Assembly (NCBI GenBank): GCA_027943245.1
Contig: JANDJZ010000011.1
Location: 62,001-126,000 of the forward strand
Direction of reading: 5' to 3'
DNA length: 64,000 nt
DNA from: Acanthamoeba sp. SK_2022b
Taxonomy: Eukaryota; Discosea; Longamoebia; Acanthamoebidae
Shown: positions 11,501-22,960 of the stretch, one piece after another
Numbering within the stretch: position 1 is the stretch's first letter
Layout of the letters: every line of letters starts with the position of its first letter
Notes under the pieces: generated by a model
What the model was told of the DNA's origin: nothing
The model's input: only the letters and a program-made list of their open reading frames with translations
The model's database searches: none
Position numbers and translations under genes: made by a program

Positions 11501-14385
11501 CGTACCTTCGGGGGTTGTTGGTGTGAGTGGACCGCACGGCAAAATCCGTTTCCTCGTCTTCGGAGTTCTGTTGCTGCAACTCAGCCTCTGGTTCATCGTG
11601 GCTAGCGGCCTCTTCTTCATCATCGCTCGGAAACTGCACAGCGCCATCCCAATGCTCGACGATTAAGTAGCCGGCTTCCAAACGGGTTGCGTTCACACTG
11701 TGATTCATACAAATATTTGTACCTTGAAGACGTCCACCTTCTTCCGCGGCTTCGAGTTGGCCTTAAGGCTTACGGTCGTCCTGTCGATCACCAAGTAACA
11801 ACAATGCGTGGGCGTCAGCTTGCACTTAAACTCATGCGTACACTAACGAGAGAGTGTCAGAGTGGCGTACGGGTTCTGCAGGATGTCGTCGGGAGATTCC
11901 TGTGTGTACATCTTCCAGCGGCTGCCCCGCTCTTGCACGGACGGCGCGTACTCCTCGTTCCTCTCATCTCGTCTCCCGGAAAGCTGCGGCTGGCTACTGA
12001 GCACGCTAGGCAGCGGCGGGGCGGTGGTCTGGGCGGCCTCTTCGTCATCACTGTTGACCTCAATCGCTTCATCTTTACCTCGTCCGCGCTGCGTGAGGGA
12101 CAAGAGCGAGCGTTGCTGCGCCACCCGTCGAGCTGCGGCGAGCGCCGACAGTGACGAAGCTGTCGATGCCGCCGATGAAGATGCCAGGGCTCCCACCGAC
12201 GACGTGTAGGGCGCGGTCGACGCTGATGAAGATGCAGACAGGGCCGACAGAGAGGAGAGCGTGGGCGCATTACGGCGGAGCCTCTTTCGTGCAGGCGAGA
12301 CGGCAGCGGGAGGTGTTTGAAGGATCTCATGCGGCGAGGGAGACGGTGAAGGAAGCCGATCGCTTCCCGAGACTTTGCCGGCAGTCGATGTGGGTGGAGA
12401 GGCCGAGTCGATCACCTCTTTTTTCTCTTCTTCATTTGTCTCCGCCTCGGTATTGCCCTCTGCTTCGACAAGGGCCTTTGTAATGACACCGCGCTCGTCT
12501 TCTATCATCAATAATTGCTGCCCCTCGCCGTCCGTGGGTTGCTCTCCACCAGCATCCTCGTCTGGTGGCGTAATCAATGTGGGAGAGCGCTCCTCGGCAG
12601 GCGCATCCACGAGCTCCTGCCTTTCGTCGCCGGATTGGCGAACGTCCGCCACGTTTTGGTCGTGGTCGCTATCGTCGTCTATCTCGATGGCGAAACGAGC
12701 AGCGCGTTGTTGCTCGTTGCGCTCGGCCTTGGCTCTGCGCTCCTCTTCTTCCAGTTGCCGCTTTCGATCTTCGGCCAGCCTGCGCGCCTCCGAGCGTCGT
12801 CTGCGGTCCATCAGCTTCTCCACCATCCTAGTGTGCTTCTCCAGGAGGCCCGCGTTGCGTGCATGATCTTCCTTTTCACGGTCCTCCTTGGTGCGCCTCT
12901 TAAGCGAGAGCGAAGGCGGCGAGGGCACCGCTGCCGCGCAGAGTGAGGGTCGCACGTAGTGTTCCTGTCGCCAGTAGTAGACGTCCTCCGGGAACACCTC
13001 CCTTTCGTGGTAGACCGAGAATTCTTCGATCGACACCTTGGCCTTGATGTCCTCAGCCAGCAACTGGCGCTCCGCATACTCCCTGTATCACCAATAAACA
13101 CGGCGATGAGTGAGGCACTAAGCAAGTGGACAGCAGCGCGGACCGCTACGATGAGAGAGCATGTACCCTTTGAGCAGCTCCTTGCTGCCGTGGTAGGGCT
13201 TCCGCCCAAAGACTGTGTCCTCTGGTAGGTAAAAGTTCTGACAAAGAATATAGATCGGAAAAGAGGTCAGTGGCAAATCTGATACAACAGCGAGGCCAAT
13301 GGAAAGGTCGTACTTCACACAGGGCCCACTGCTTGCCTCGCGGATCGGCCCACAGAAAACACAACTTGCCTAGAACGCATTGTGAGCTTGATGTGAGCGC
13401 TCACCGCGCGATCAGCACAGGGCGGCGTACAAATGGACGGCTGATCTTCGGGGGAGGCGTCGACAGGCATCGTAGCTTCGAAATCGTCATCGTCGGCGCC
13501 CTGCTTCGAGGCGCATCGAAAACTATCGCCCACATGAAACACTGACAGACCACGGACACACCCACCGGACAGAGATCAGTGAAGATACGGAGGCAGAGAG
13601 AATGGCATGAGTACGTGTGCCCTTTGGCTCCACGGCGAACTGGTCGTAGTAGGTTACGCCGTGGAGATCGTCGCTCACCACCGACTCTCCGCGCCATGTG
13701 ATCGCCTTTTCTTCTTCGCTAATGACTGCTTCCTCTTTTTCATCGTCGTCGGATCGCTCTTGTTTGGGCTGCTCCTTGGCGTCCATTGCTCCAAGGTCGA
13801 GTTCGGTCAGCTCCTCCTCTTCCTCCGCTCCGAGTCTGTGCTCTCCCGACCCTCCCTCGCCCCTCGCAGTCGCGGCGGGCCACACGGAAAGGAGGTTTAT
13901 CTCGCTCTCCTTCCCGGGCTGTTGTTGCCTGAGGCAGAGCCTCCTTCGCGCTTGCGTGGTGCGCTGAGGCGATGTTGCTTGGGACCGCTGCTGCTGGGAC
14001 CTGCGTGGCGAGACAGCAAGAAGCGCGCTCTGCGGTGTGGTCGAAGTGGAGGTGGTTGTAGACGAGGCAGACGCGGGAGGCGTGGAAAACAGGAGGGGTG
14101 ACGAGGTGGGCGTAGAATTTGGGAAGAGCTCGAACGGCAGGCTGGGCACCTCTTGGGACGCTTGCCGAACGGGCTGAACGCAATGGGAGGGGGGTAACAG
14201 TTTGAGTAAAATGGCACGTAAAAGATGCTACTTACAGTCAGGCGTTGGCGTCCAAATGAATCATCCCGCGCTGAGCAAGATTTTTACAAGTACGGCTAAC
14301 AAGATAATAGTTCCAAAAAGCTTGGCACCTTGTTGTAGAGCTCCTGGCTGTCGAGGGTGGCCAACAGGTCAGAGTCCAGGCTCAT
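8585..14385 (-). CDS. BAH-domain and DUF4211 protein (QSER1/PRR12-like C-terminus)
   Basis: One long gene. Exon 1 (MSLDSDLLATLDSQELYNK) joins in phase 0 to PVRQASQEVPSLPFELF, then a Ser/Thr/Pro-rich stretch. The N-terminal third holds a BAH domain: VTYYDQFAVEPKGT, VGDSFR, FLWADPRGKQW, FYLPEDTVFGRKPYHGSKEL and VYHEREVFPEDVYYW. A highly charged central region follows, with long coiled-coil, acidic and basic stretches. The C-terminal third matches DUF4211: SFPIYVQYLISGCLDSDF, RKESLVSSSAW, LPHYNSYQTGSVLRKD, a CEAC..TNHPAT Cys pair, and LGRQCHTRTKLFHSLHHYHY. I checked the five joins between the BAH and DUF4211 parts by phase and all stay open, so it reads as one protein, not two genes. BAH domains bind nucleosomes or histone tails; DUF4211 is known from QSER1 and PRR12. 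A chromatin-regulator role is inferred. The stop (8585-8587) follows DPKDHDS. Confidence 0.8.
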
Positions 14386-14504
14386 CTGCGCCGGCAATGC
14401 TGTCTGTACCGTTCTTGGAATTTGGAATATGATTTCAAACGCTTCTTGGAATTAATTACCAGTGCCTTTACGCCTGGTCTGTACAGACAAAGCCCTTTGC
14501 TTGC

Positions 14505-15354
14505 TCACGCGCAGCAGCCCTCACGCCCATCTTCGGATTGGAGGGCGAAGGAGGGGGAGGATTCCTCAATCTGTTTGCTGTCCTTGTCGATGACGCGTCG
14601 CTTGATCTGAGTCGCGATGGCCATGAACATGTCCTCCACGCCCTCCCCACTCGCTGCCGACGTCTCATAGTAGTTCATGTCGAGCGCATCGGCCAGCTCA
14701 CGCCCTTGCCTTTAGGTTTGTTACCATATCTGTGTGAGTTCGCTCATCTTCTTCAAAGATAGAACTCCTCCTAAAGTTGGTGCACATGTACCTGGTGGTC
14801 ACGACTCGCTTGTCTTTTTGATCGCACTTGTTGCAGACGAGAATGCGATTGGTTCCTGGCGGTGCGTTGCGCTCCAAGTTGCGAAACCACGTCTTGACGC
14901 TTGCGAACGAGTCCACGCTCTGCTGGCGGGCAAACACGGCGTAGTTAAAGCACGAGGTGTGGCACTCGTAAGTCACGCGGAAGGGAGAAGGAGTGGCATA
15001 CGGTGCAGTCATAGATGAGGACTACTCCATCAGCTGTTCGGTAGTACGAAGTCGTTATTGCCCGAAACCGCTCATGTCCAGCTGCACGGCACATCAGCAG
15101 CGTTTCGATGAGTTAAAATTCTAGAAGGGTGCCATGGCAGTACCGGTGTCCCAAATTTGAAAAAGGTAGTCCACTCCATCTATAGTGAGCGTCTTGAGAA
15201 GGTAGTCTACGCCGATCGTGGCCCTTATGTTGGGATTGAACGCATTGCGACAGAATCGCAGAAGGAGCGAGCTTTTGCCGACGTGCATATCGCCGATCAC
15301 GAGGATTTTGAGTGGCTTCTGCTTGATTCCATCCGTGCGAAAGGAACCGTCCAT
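14505..15354 (-). CDS. Atypical Rab-family small GTPase
   Basis: A Rab-type GTPase of about 205 residues in several exons. The N-terminus [20 protein letters not shown] leads to a P-loop reading GDMHVGKSS; typical Rabs have GDSGVGKS. The switch I area gives [14 protein letters not shown]. The G3 motif, spliced across an intron, reads [18 protein letters not shown], so the catalytic Gln (Ras Gln61) is His. G4 is NKCD and G5 is ETSA. The C-terminus is EGCCA, with adjacent cysteines for geranylgeranylation. Rabs control vesicle traffic; the [13 protein letters not shown] segment puts it near the Rab1/8/10/35 group. The two changes around the nucleotide suggest slow intrinsic GTP hydrolysis, which is inference. 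Its 5' end is divergent with SF3B6. Confidence 0.88.
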
Positions 15355-15535
15355 CTTTGCGCCACGCTACCTGGGTTTAGCGTTCTTTCTGGACCAGGAG
15401 CACGCCAAGAAGCCGCACCGCAGAATGCCTGACATTTCCCGCTTCTGCAAGAAGAAAAAGAAAAAGAGCAGAAAAGGCAGCAACAAAGAAAGTCAAGTTG
15501 GAAAAGCCGGTGTACACAAATCACAATCCAAGAAG
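15355..15535. promoter_or_regulatory. Shared upstream region of the Rab gene and SF3B6
   Basis: A 181-bp divergent intergenic interval between the two start codons. It includes a purine-rich stretch (15448-15482) that stays open in frame with SF3B6 and would encode a Lys-rich leader if translation began at 15425. Confidence 0.45.
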
Positions 15536-15979
15536 ATGGCAGCAATTGCAGCTGGAGGAGGTGGGCCGGGTGGAAAGAGGGCAAACGCCAGACTTCCACC
15601 AGAGGTGAGCAGAATCGTCTTCGTGAAGAATCTTCCCTTCAAGATCACTGCGGACGAGATGTACGACATTTTTGGCAAATTCGGTGCCATTAGGCAGATT
15701 AGACTGTACGCCCTCCATCCCCCCCTCCTCCTCTCTCGTTCAATCTCGCCTAATTCAAAGCTCAGGGGCACTGGCAAGGAGACAAGGGGAACGGCGTTTG
15801 TCGTGTACGAGGACATTTTCGACGCGAAGAATGCGGTGGATCATCTGTCTGGATTCAACATCGGCGGACGATACCTGATTGTGCTCTACCATCAGCAAGC
15901 CAGAGCGACCAAAAAGATGGACCAGAAGAAGAAGAAAGAGGAGATCGATGAGCTCAAGAACAAATACGGTGTAGAATGA
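15536..15979 (+). CDS. SF3B6: Splicing factor 3B subunit 6 (p14)
   Basis: Two exons joined in phase 2 at [17 protein letters not shown] (intron about 15714-15769, with a C7 tract). The RRM shows RNP2 as IVFVKNLPF and RNP1 as [10 protein letters not shown], preceded by [11 protein letters not shown] and followed by [24 protein letters not shown]. This order matches SF3B6/p14, which in the SF3b complex of U2 snRNP lies by the branch-point adenosine. The chosen ATG (15536, [10 protein letters not shown]) gives about 130 residues, close to the human length. An upstream in-frame ATG at 15425 would add a Lys-rich leader that the family lacks. The C-terminus ends in a Lys/Glu-rich helix ([15 protein letters not shown]). 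Confidence 0.94.
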   Translation: MAAIAAGGGGPGGKRANARLPPEVSRIVFVKNLPFKITADEMYDIFGKFGAIRQIRLYALHPPLLLSRSISPNSKLRGTGKETRGTAFVVYEDIFDAKNAVDHLSGFNIGGRYLIVLYHQQARATKKMDQKKKKEEIDELKNKYGVE

Positions 15980-16272
15980 GCGCCTGATGTACATAAAACC
16001 CAGAGCCTTCTTTCACCAATGCAAAAAAAAGTTGTGTTACTAGCCTTAACACGTGTGTAAGTTGAAGACCGGAGTCTTTTCCCGTCCTTATGCAGGGAGA
16101 TGCTAACCTTCTCTCGGCTCAACCAGCACATCTTTGTTGTTGATGCGCCACGCCGTTTTATGGGTGACCCGCACAGAGGCATCCGGCGATTGTGGGAGGC
16201 CGTTTTGAGCAGCCAAGAAATGGGCAAAAAAAAAAAAAAAAACAAAAAAAAACAAAGCTTTTCATAGCACTG
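15980..16272. other. Intergenic: SF3B6 3' flank and PP2C 5' flank
   Basis: About 290 bp with no convincing gene on either strand. It contains an A17 tract (16226-16242) and an A9 tract (16244-16252) just before the phosphatase start codon, inside its probable promoter or 5' UTR. Confidence 0.5.
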
Positions 16273-18129
16273 ATGAAGAGAGCAACTCAGAGAGCCTTCG
16301 TTTTTGGTCTGCCGCGTGTTGCATTGGGTGGCTCATCTCGTCACGTCGCAACGACGCTCCGTCTGAGCACGCTTCCGTCCATGCCTCGGTTTCAATACTG
16401 TCCGGCACCTGCCACTGTTCGATTCTTCACATCTCACACCGACTCCTCTTCGCGCGCGGAGTCGACCGACGAACACGGAGCTGGTCCTGTGGCTTCCGGT
16501 GAGCGCCTGGCTCTACTTAGCGGGTCTGCCGTGCATGTGAAGGCGATGTTTGGTGGCCGCGACGTAGCCCTTCTGGCCGACACCTATGGAGCCGTGGGGG
16601 TGTTCGATGCCGTTGGCGGTTGGCACAGTGCTGGTGGCAGCGAATTCGCGCATAGGCTGGAGCGGCAGGTGAAGCGCTTCCTCGCCTCAATGGACACGGT
16701 GAAGCAAGGTATTGGCTCTGGCTGCTATCATGGGACGTGCTAGTTTGCTTCATCCTCTAACGCTCCTTGTTCACTACATACAGAAATCATGGCGTCTACC
16801 TTAGAGAATGAAGAAGAACCGGATGATAGTGTTGAAGATGCAGAGCGAGCAGATGATGACGACTTCGTACAACATCCGCCTCTTATCTACAATCATGCGC
16901 TAATGACTGAAGCCTTTCCTCTGCTCGTTGTGACAACAAAAGGAAGACATCATCTACAAACCAGGGGAAGAGGAGGCAATCAAAGAAGAGACTGACATGA
17001 TGGAAAAAGAACTCCAGGGCCTGCACAACCAGGCCCTCGAGCAAAGGGAATCTCTCACTCTACAGGGGCGCAGGAGGATGCTCACGCGCTACTCGGTCCT
17101 CGCCACTCTACCACACACGTCCGCCACGACGAATCATTGACGCCTTATGCCATGCGTCGTGATCAGGTGGAGCAGCTGTTGCCGAGTGAAATCCTCACGC
17201 GGGCGAGAAATCAACTGTTGGACAAAAAGTTGACCGGGGTCTCGACCGCGCTCTTGCTCATCCTCTCGGAGAAGCATGAGGGTACGTGTCGTGGTGTGTT
17301 AAAGAACAGACTCTGTGTGGGCAAAACTCATTATTACAATTCTCCCGACTCTTGCGGCAGAGAGAGACTGGGAAAAGATAGTAAAGGCGGCTTCCCCGAA
17401 CTGGAAGATCGAGGATCAGGGCACCTGGCTACACGGGGCGACAATGGGCGACCCCTGCTTCATGGTCATCAGGAACGGAAAGCGATTCTACCGCTCCACG
17501 CCCAGTTACGCGCAGTTCAACGAGCCGAACCATTTTACTGCCTCAGGCATGTTCCCCTCCCCGTCGCTAGGCCGGGCATGCAGTGACGTGCTCACAGAAT
17601 TTTTCTCCAGGCATCACTTTCTCCATGGACCCGACCATCAAACGCAACTCCGTCAGGTACGCCCGGCTGACCACTCCACTCGCGTGGGCGGCTACATACA
17701 TGTAACAACATGGAGAGAATTGACGGCACTTGCTTTGTGTAGGGTCAGGAAAGGAGATATTGTCGTCGTGGGCACGAACGGATTGTTCGACAACATGTGG
17801 GATGACGAGATCGTAGAAGTTGTGAACAGGACGATCGAGGAAACCAAAGTCGATGAGGAGACTGCAGCTGCTTACCCACTTGGTAGTGATCGCCTCCTCC
17901 TGTCATGTAGGGATGTTATTGTCTCATCAGTTCTTGCTGTGCAGAGGGAATGGTAGACCCCGAAATGATCGCCGACGCGTTGGTCAAGCAGGCCACCGCC
18001 AACTCGACCAACTTGGAAAAGAAGTCCCCCTTTTCCGATGCGGCTGAGCAGCAGGGGTACATCTACATTGGAGGTAGGGAGGACGACATTACCGCTGTCG
18101 TGTCTTACGTTGTGCCCCACAAAGAATGA
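16273..18129 (+). CDS. Mitochondrial PP2C-type phosphatase (PPTC7-like), possibly metal-site impaired
   Basis: The N-terminus ([18 protein letters not shown]..., rich in Arg and Ser, few acids) looks like a mitochondrial presequence. PPM motifs follow: GVFDAVGGW (family ADGVGGW), [31 protein letters not shown] (family GDSGF), [20 protein letters not shown] (family TDGLFDN) and [14 protein letters not shown] (DDIT). Motif spacing and sequence are those of PPTC7/azr1-type phosphatases of the mitochondrial matrix. Three of the metal-contact Asp positions remain, but the Asp of TDGLFDN is Asn, and the flanking Gly residues of two motifs are changed. Exon joins at about 16865-16945 and 17095-17167 are uncertain: the best model uses one intron starting GTACAA and one with a weak GTCCTC donor. 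Confidence 0.75.
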
Positions 18130-18241
18130 TGGCAGAAAAAGCTTGCTGCCTGCGGAAAAGGCGCCAAAGACAAGCGCTTTTGGCGCCAATTTTATTGTTT
18201 GCGGTGTTCACGAATCCATTGTTGTTGGAGGCCAAGCGACG

Positions 18242-21200
18242 ATGTGGCTCACCGAGGTCATTATTGATGGCTTCAAATCGTACGCGGCCCGCGAGGTCGT
18301 TTCTGGCTTCGACATGTCCTTCAACGCGATCACAGGCCTCAACGGCACGGGAAAATCGAACATCTTGGATGCCATTTGCTTTGTGCTCGGCATTTCCAAC
18401 TTGACCCAGGTAGGTGACCACTGTGCACACCGGCAGCGTTCTTGTTTACTTCTTGCTGAAAGCTGGATCCATATCGATTTCGTGTAGGTTCGCGTCAGCA
18501 ATTTGCAGCAGCTTGTTTACAAGCAAGGCCAAGCCGGCGTCACCAAGGCGAGCGTCACGCTAGTGTTCAACAACGAGGACAAAGAAAGGAGTCCCATCGG
18601 ATATCAGCAGTTCAACACAATCACCATTACCCGCCAGGTGATATAATTCCCAGAGAGCCCATTTGAGGGGGGGGGAGTTGCTAATGTTTGCTCTGTCCCA
18701 GGTGGTGATCGGTGGTCGCAACAAGTACTTGATCAATGGGCACAACGCGCGAGGCAATCAGATCCAGACCCTCTTCCACTCGGTGCAGCTCAACGTCAAC
18801 AATCCTCACTTCCTCATTATGCAAGGAAAGATCACCCAGGTTCTCAACATGAAGCCGCCCGAGATCCTCTCGATGATCGAAGAAGCGGCCGGCACGCGCA
18901 TGTTCGAAATGAAGAAGCAGACGGCCCTACGCACGATCGATAAGAAGGACGCGAAGCTGCAGGAGATCAATCGCGTCCTCGAGGAAGAGATCATCCCCAC
19001 CATGGAGCGACTGCGCCAGGACAGGAACACCTACATGAAGTGGGCCAACAACAAGAACGAAAAAGAACACCTGCTCCGCTTCGTGATCGCTTACGCGTAC
19101 ATGCAGGCCGAGGTACGCTCTCTTCGGCTAGTCCACCTTTGATCGCGCACCCAATTGGAGACTAACACAGCGAATGGTCTCTCGCGGCCGTATAGAAAGA
19201 TTTGCAAGGTGGCAACATCAAGGAGATCGAGGCCAAGATCGTGGAGGTTCAGCGAAGCAAGGAGGCGGGCCTGCAGCGTATCAACGACATTGGTAGCGAG
19301 ATCGAGGCGCTCGGGAAAAAGAAAGAGAAGCAAATGAAGAGGGAGTGCCAGGAACTCGAGAAGGCGGCGAACGACCTGTCCAAGAAGTGGGTAGCGGCTC
19401 AGGGTGAGCTCGATCACAAGAAGTCAGCGCTGGACGAGGCGGAGGGACGCAAGAAAGGCCTCGAGAAGCAGGCAGCAGCCGTTGACAAAGCGGCCGCGAA
19501 GCTGCAGGCGAGCATCGAAAAGATGACTGTCGACAAGCAGGTAATGGAAGAAAAGAACAACAAGCTCTCCAATGCCTACGTGGCGTACCAGAGGGCCTAC
19601 CAAGCCAATAACGCGAGCCTGGCGACCAACGCCGAGGAAGGTACATTCACCAATGCTCTTTTAACGACGTTGCGCCCTTTTGGCTGATCCTCAACATCCT
19701 TCGACAGCTGGTGGTAAGACGCTGGCAGAGCAGCTGATGGACGCCCGCAAACAAGCCACCGAGGCCGCCACGGAAATCAAGTCCACCAAGCTCAAGATTG
19801 AACACTTAGAACGGGAAATCCAAGCCAAGTCGAAGCACCTACAGGTACGAGGCTCTTGCCGTTGATGCATCTAACGCTAATTTGTGCTCTTTCCGCTTGT
19901 GCTCATCCACTGTGTGGTGCCTCCAGAACATGGGAGACGATTCGAAGAAGCTTGAGAGGGAGCGCGAGGCTGCTCTTCGCGAGTGTGAAAAGTTGAAGGC
20001 TGCTTTGAAGAAGCTAGGCTACGACGACAACATCGAAAGCGGCTTGTTGCAGGTGCTCCCCGCTCTTTGGTCCAATCAATGAGACCTTCACTTCTACTGC
20101 GTGTCAGAGCTTCGTTGCTAACTTGCACCATATATCAGGAGAGGAAAAAGACGGAGAGGAAAGTCATGGAGCTGAAGGAGATGGTTGCAGACCTCACGGC
20201 TCGGTTCAGCCACATTCAGCTGGACTACCGCGACCCGATGCCCAATTTCGACAGGTCGCGGGTGAAGGGTCTCGTCATCAACCTCCTCAAGGTCAAGGAC
20301 TCCAAGGCCACCACAGCACTAGAAGTGACTGCCGGAGGGCGTCTGTACAATGTATGTTCCCGTTCTTATGTCTTATATTATTGTGCGGATCTGACTGTTG
20401 TGGGTGTTTAACGTGAGACAGGTCGTCGTCGATACGGAGGAGACTGGTGCGCTGCTCATCAAGAAGGGACAACTTAAGAAGCGTGTGACCATCATCCCGT
20501 TGAATCAAGTGGCGTCCCGCAAGCTTACACCGAGCGTTGTCGCTGCTGCTGAGAAGATCGTCGGCAAGGAGAACGTCACGCACGCCATCCAGCTCATCGG
20601 CTACGACAAGGAGGTGGAAACAGCCATGAACTACGTCTTCGGCATGACTCTCATCTGTTCAGGTACATCTTGCAAGCGCTCGAAATACCTTCACAATCAT
20701 TTGTGTTCATTTTGTGTTTCCTCATGCTACCGCCTTGCCTCCAGACTCTACGGCTGCGGAGCGCGTAACGTTCAACAAATCGGTGAATGCTAGGTCGGTG
20801 ACGCTCGACGGTGTCGTCTTCGACCCGGCCGGCACCCTCACCGGAGGTTCGCGCCCGCAGGCTGCGTCGCTTCTCGAGCAGCTACAGAGGCTTAACGACC
20901 TCAAGGATCAGCTGGCCGACGAAAAACACAAGCTCCAGAAACTGGACAGCGAGTTTGCCAAGACGAGGGATAGTTCCAGGGAGTATCAGGTACGTCGCGT
21001 GTCCCTTTTTTCAAATGCTACGCCCACGGCATCTCACTGAGGGTCTATACTCCGTATCATGCAGAAACTGAAGGAGGCGTTGGAAATCAAGTCCCACGAG
21101 GTGGAGCTTTTGACTGCGCGTTTGAAGCAGTGTGAACACAGCCGGATGATTGAGGAGATCGAAGCGGCCAGAGAACAGATCGCCCAGTCGAAGGAGGCCC

Positions 21201-22858
21201 TTAGCGCGGCAGCGCAAAAGGAGGCTGATGCCGATGCAAAGACCAAGCAGATCGAAGGAGCGATGAGCAAGAGCAACAGTACTTTCACGCCATCTTTGAG
21301 TGATCTGTTGTCTGGTTGCATGCAAACGTTCTCTCTCTCTCTCTCTCTCTCCACCAATTTACAGGCCGGAACCAAAAAGATGAGATGAAGGTCATCCACG
21401 AAAAGATGGTGGCCACGAAATCTTCACTGAGCGATGCCACGAAGTCGATTAAGCAGCACGAGGAGCAGATCGAGAAGGCCGAGCTGGAGCTGGAGGAGCT
21501 GAAGAAGGAGCAGAACGAACTGCTGGAGAAGATCCAGGACTGCGAGAATGAGATCAAGAAGCTTCAGAAGGAGTTGCACGCCATGGAACATGGCAAGGAT
21601 GGAGTCGCAGAGAAGCGAACAGCCTACGAGGCGGCCCAAGAGCGCCTGCAGAAGAAGCAGGACTCCGTCCTCTCCACCGACGAGAAAATCTCCGCCCTAC
21701 TGCAGGAAAAGGAGGACTTGACGCAAGCGTCCATCGAGCGTGAACAGAAGCTTAAGAAGCTCCAAAGCAAGATCAAACGCTTCCATAAGGACAAGGAAGA
21801 TGCCAAGAAGTACTGCGTACGTATCTCTCGTGCATTTTTTGGGGTGCCCTAAGCCTAAACCTGTTACGCCCCAATGCACGCAGGCCCAAGCAGAGAAGTC
21901 GCATGCGTTCATCTTGAAGGAGAAGCAGTTCTTCGGTAAGCCAGGAACGGACTTTGACTTCCAGAAGAACAACCCTGAGGAGGCCGAGCGACGGCTTCAG
22001 AAGATTGAGCAAGAACAAGAGAAGTAAGTCACTGTGTATTCAATGCTCGGACGAGTGTGGGTGGGCAGATCACCAATCGCTGACTGGTATTCCTCTGATT
22101 GCAGGTTGAAGAAGGAGCTGAACACCAAGGTCATGAACATGTACGAGAAGGCCGAGGAAGAATACCAGGAGTTGACGAAGAAGAAGGTCCAGATCGAAAA
22201 AGACAAGGCCAAGCTCATGGCAGTCATCTCCGAGCTCGATGAAAAGAAGAATGAGGCCCTCGAGAAGACGTACATCAAGGTCAACAAGGACTTTGGTTCC
22301 ATCTTCTCCACCCTCCTCAAGGGAGCTGAAGCCAGACTCGAACCACCCGAAGGTAATCTCCTCTACAACGGCAAGCTTCACTTTTTTTAAGGCGCCTTCG
22401 CTCACACTAGTCTCCTCAATCGCACAGGGGAGACTGTGCTGGACGGTCTCAAGATGCGAGTGGCGTTCGGAGGCATGTGGAAGAACCTGACGGAGCTGAG
22501 CGGAGGCCAGAAGTCGTTGCTGGCCCTTTCGCTCATCTTGTCGCTGCTCCTCTTCAAGCCCGCGCCGATGTACATATTGGACGAGATCGATGCGGCGCTC
22601 GACCTTTCGCATACGGAGAACATCGGCCGCATGCTGCAGAAGCACTTCAGGTTCTCGCAGTTCATCATCGTCTCGCTCAAGGAGGGCATGTGGAAGAACG
22701 CCAACGTCGTCTTCAAGACCAAGTTCGTAGACGGCACCTCGCGCGTGACCCGCCACGTCCCCACCAAGGCCATCACCGACGGCACCAATCGACAGAAGAA
22801 GAAGCAGAAGGCCAGCGCCGCCGGAACCAACGCCTCCAACGCCTCTCTTTCTGAGTGA
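18242..22858 (+). CDS. SMC2: Structural maintenance of chromosomes protein 2 (condensin)
   Basis: A complete SMC protein spread over many exons. The N-terminal ATPase half begins [20 protein letters not shown], with Walker [10 protein letters not shown], the Q-loop region ISNLTQVRVSN, and [20 protein letters not shown], the last diagnostic for SMC2. Long coiled coils (19200-20250 and 20880-22350) flank a hinge that includes [18 protein letters not shown] and [19 protein letters not shown]. The C-terminal half has the signature [20 protein letters not shown], Walker [12 protein letters not shown] and the D-loop region [15 protein letters not shown]2 pairs with SMC4 in condensin for mitotic chromosome compaction. 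The tail is a short basic Lys/Gln/Ala stretch. One intron carries a sense-strand G9 tract (18667-18675) and another a CT microsatellite. The start is 112 bp after the phosphatase stop. Confidence 0.95.
21329..21351. repeat. CT dinucleotide repeat in an SMC2 intron
   Basis: About 11 CT units on the sense strand directly upstream of a 3' splice site, where they serve as the polypyrimidine tract. Confidence 0.9.
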
Positions 22859-22960
22859 TCGCCCACTGCCTCCACCTCTCCTCTCTTGTAAATACAGCTG
22901 GGCGTTTTCTTTTGCCAAAGGGAAACTTTTGTTGCCTTTGTCATAAGAGCTCTGTTTTGG

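Noticed and set aside
8585..14385. Splitting the BAH-DUF4211 locus into two genes at about 11,060
   Set aside because: An ATG does occur there (MMPHSPSLAI), but the upstream exon ending QLPK joins to it in phase with a normal donor and acceptor, and there is no stop or intergenic gap.
15892..16245. A minus-strand open frame of 117 residues between SF3B6 and the phosphatase
   Set aside because: It begins in a poly-A/T tract (poly-Phe start), has no homology by eye, and overlaps the 3' end of the SF3B6 coding sequence.
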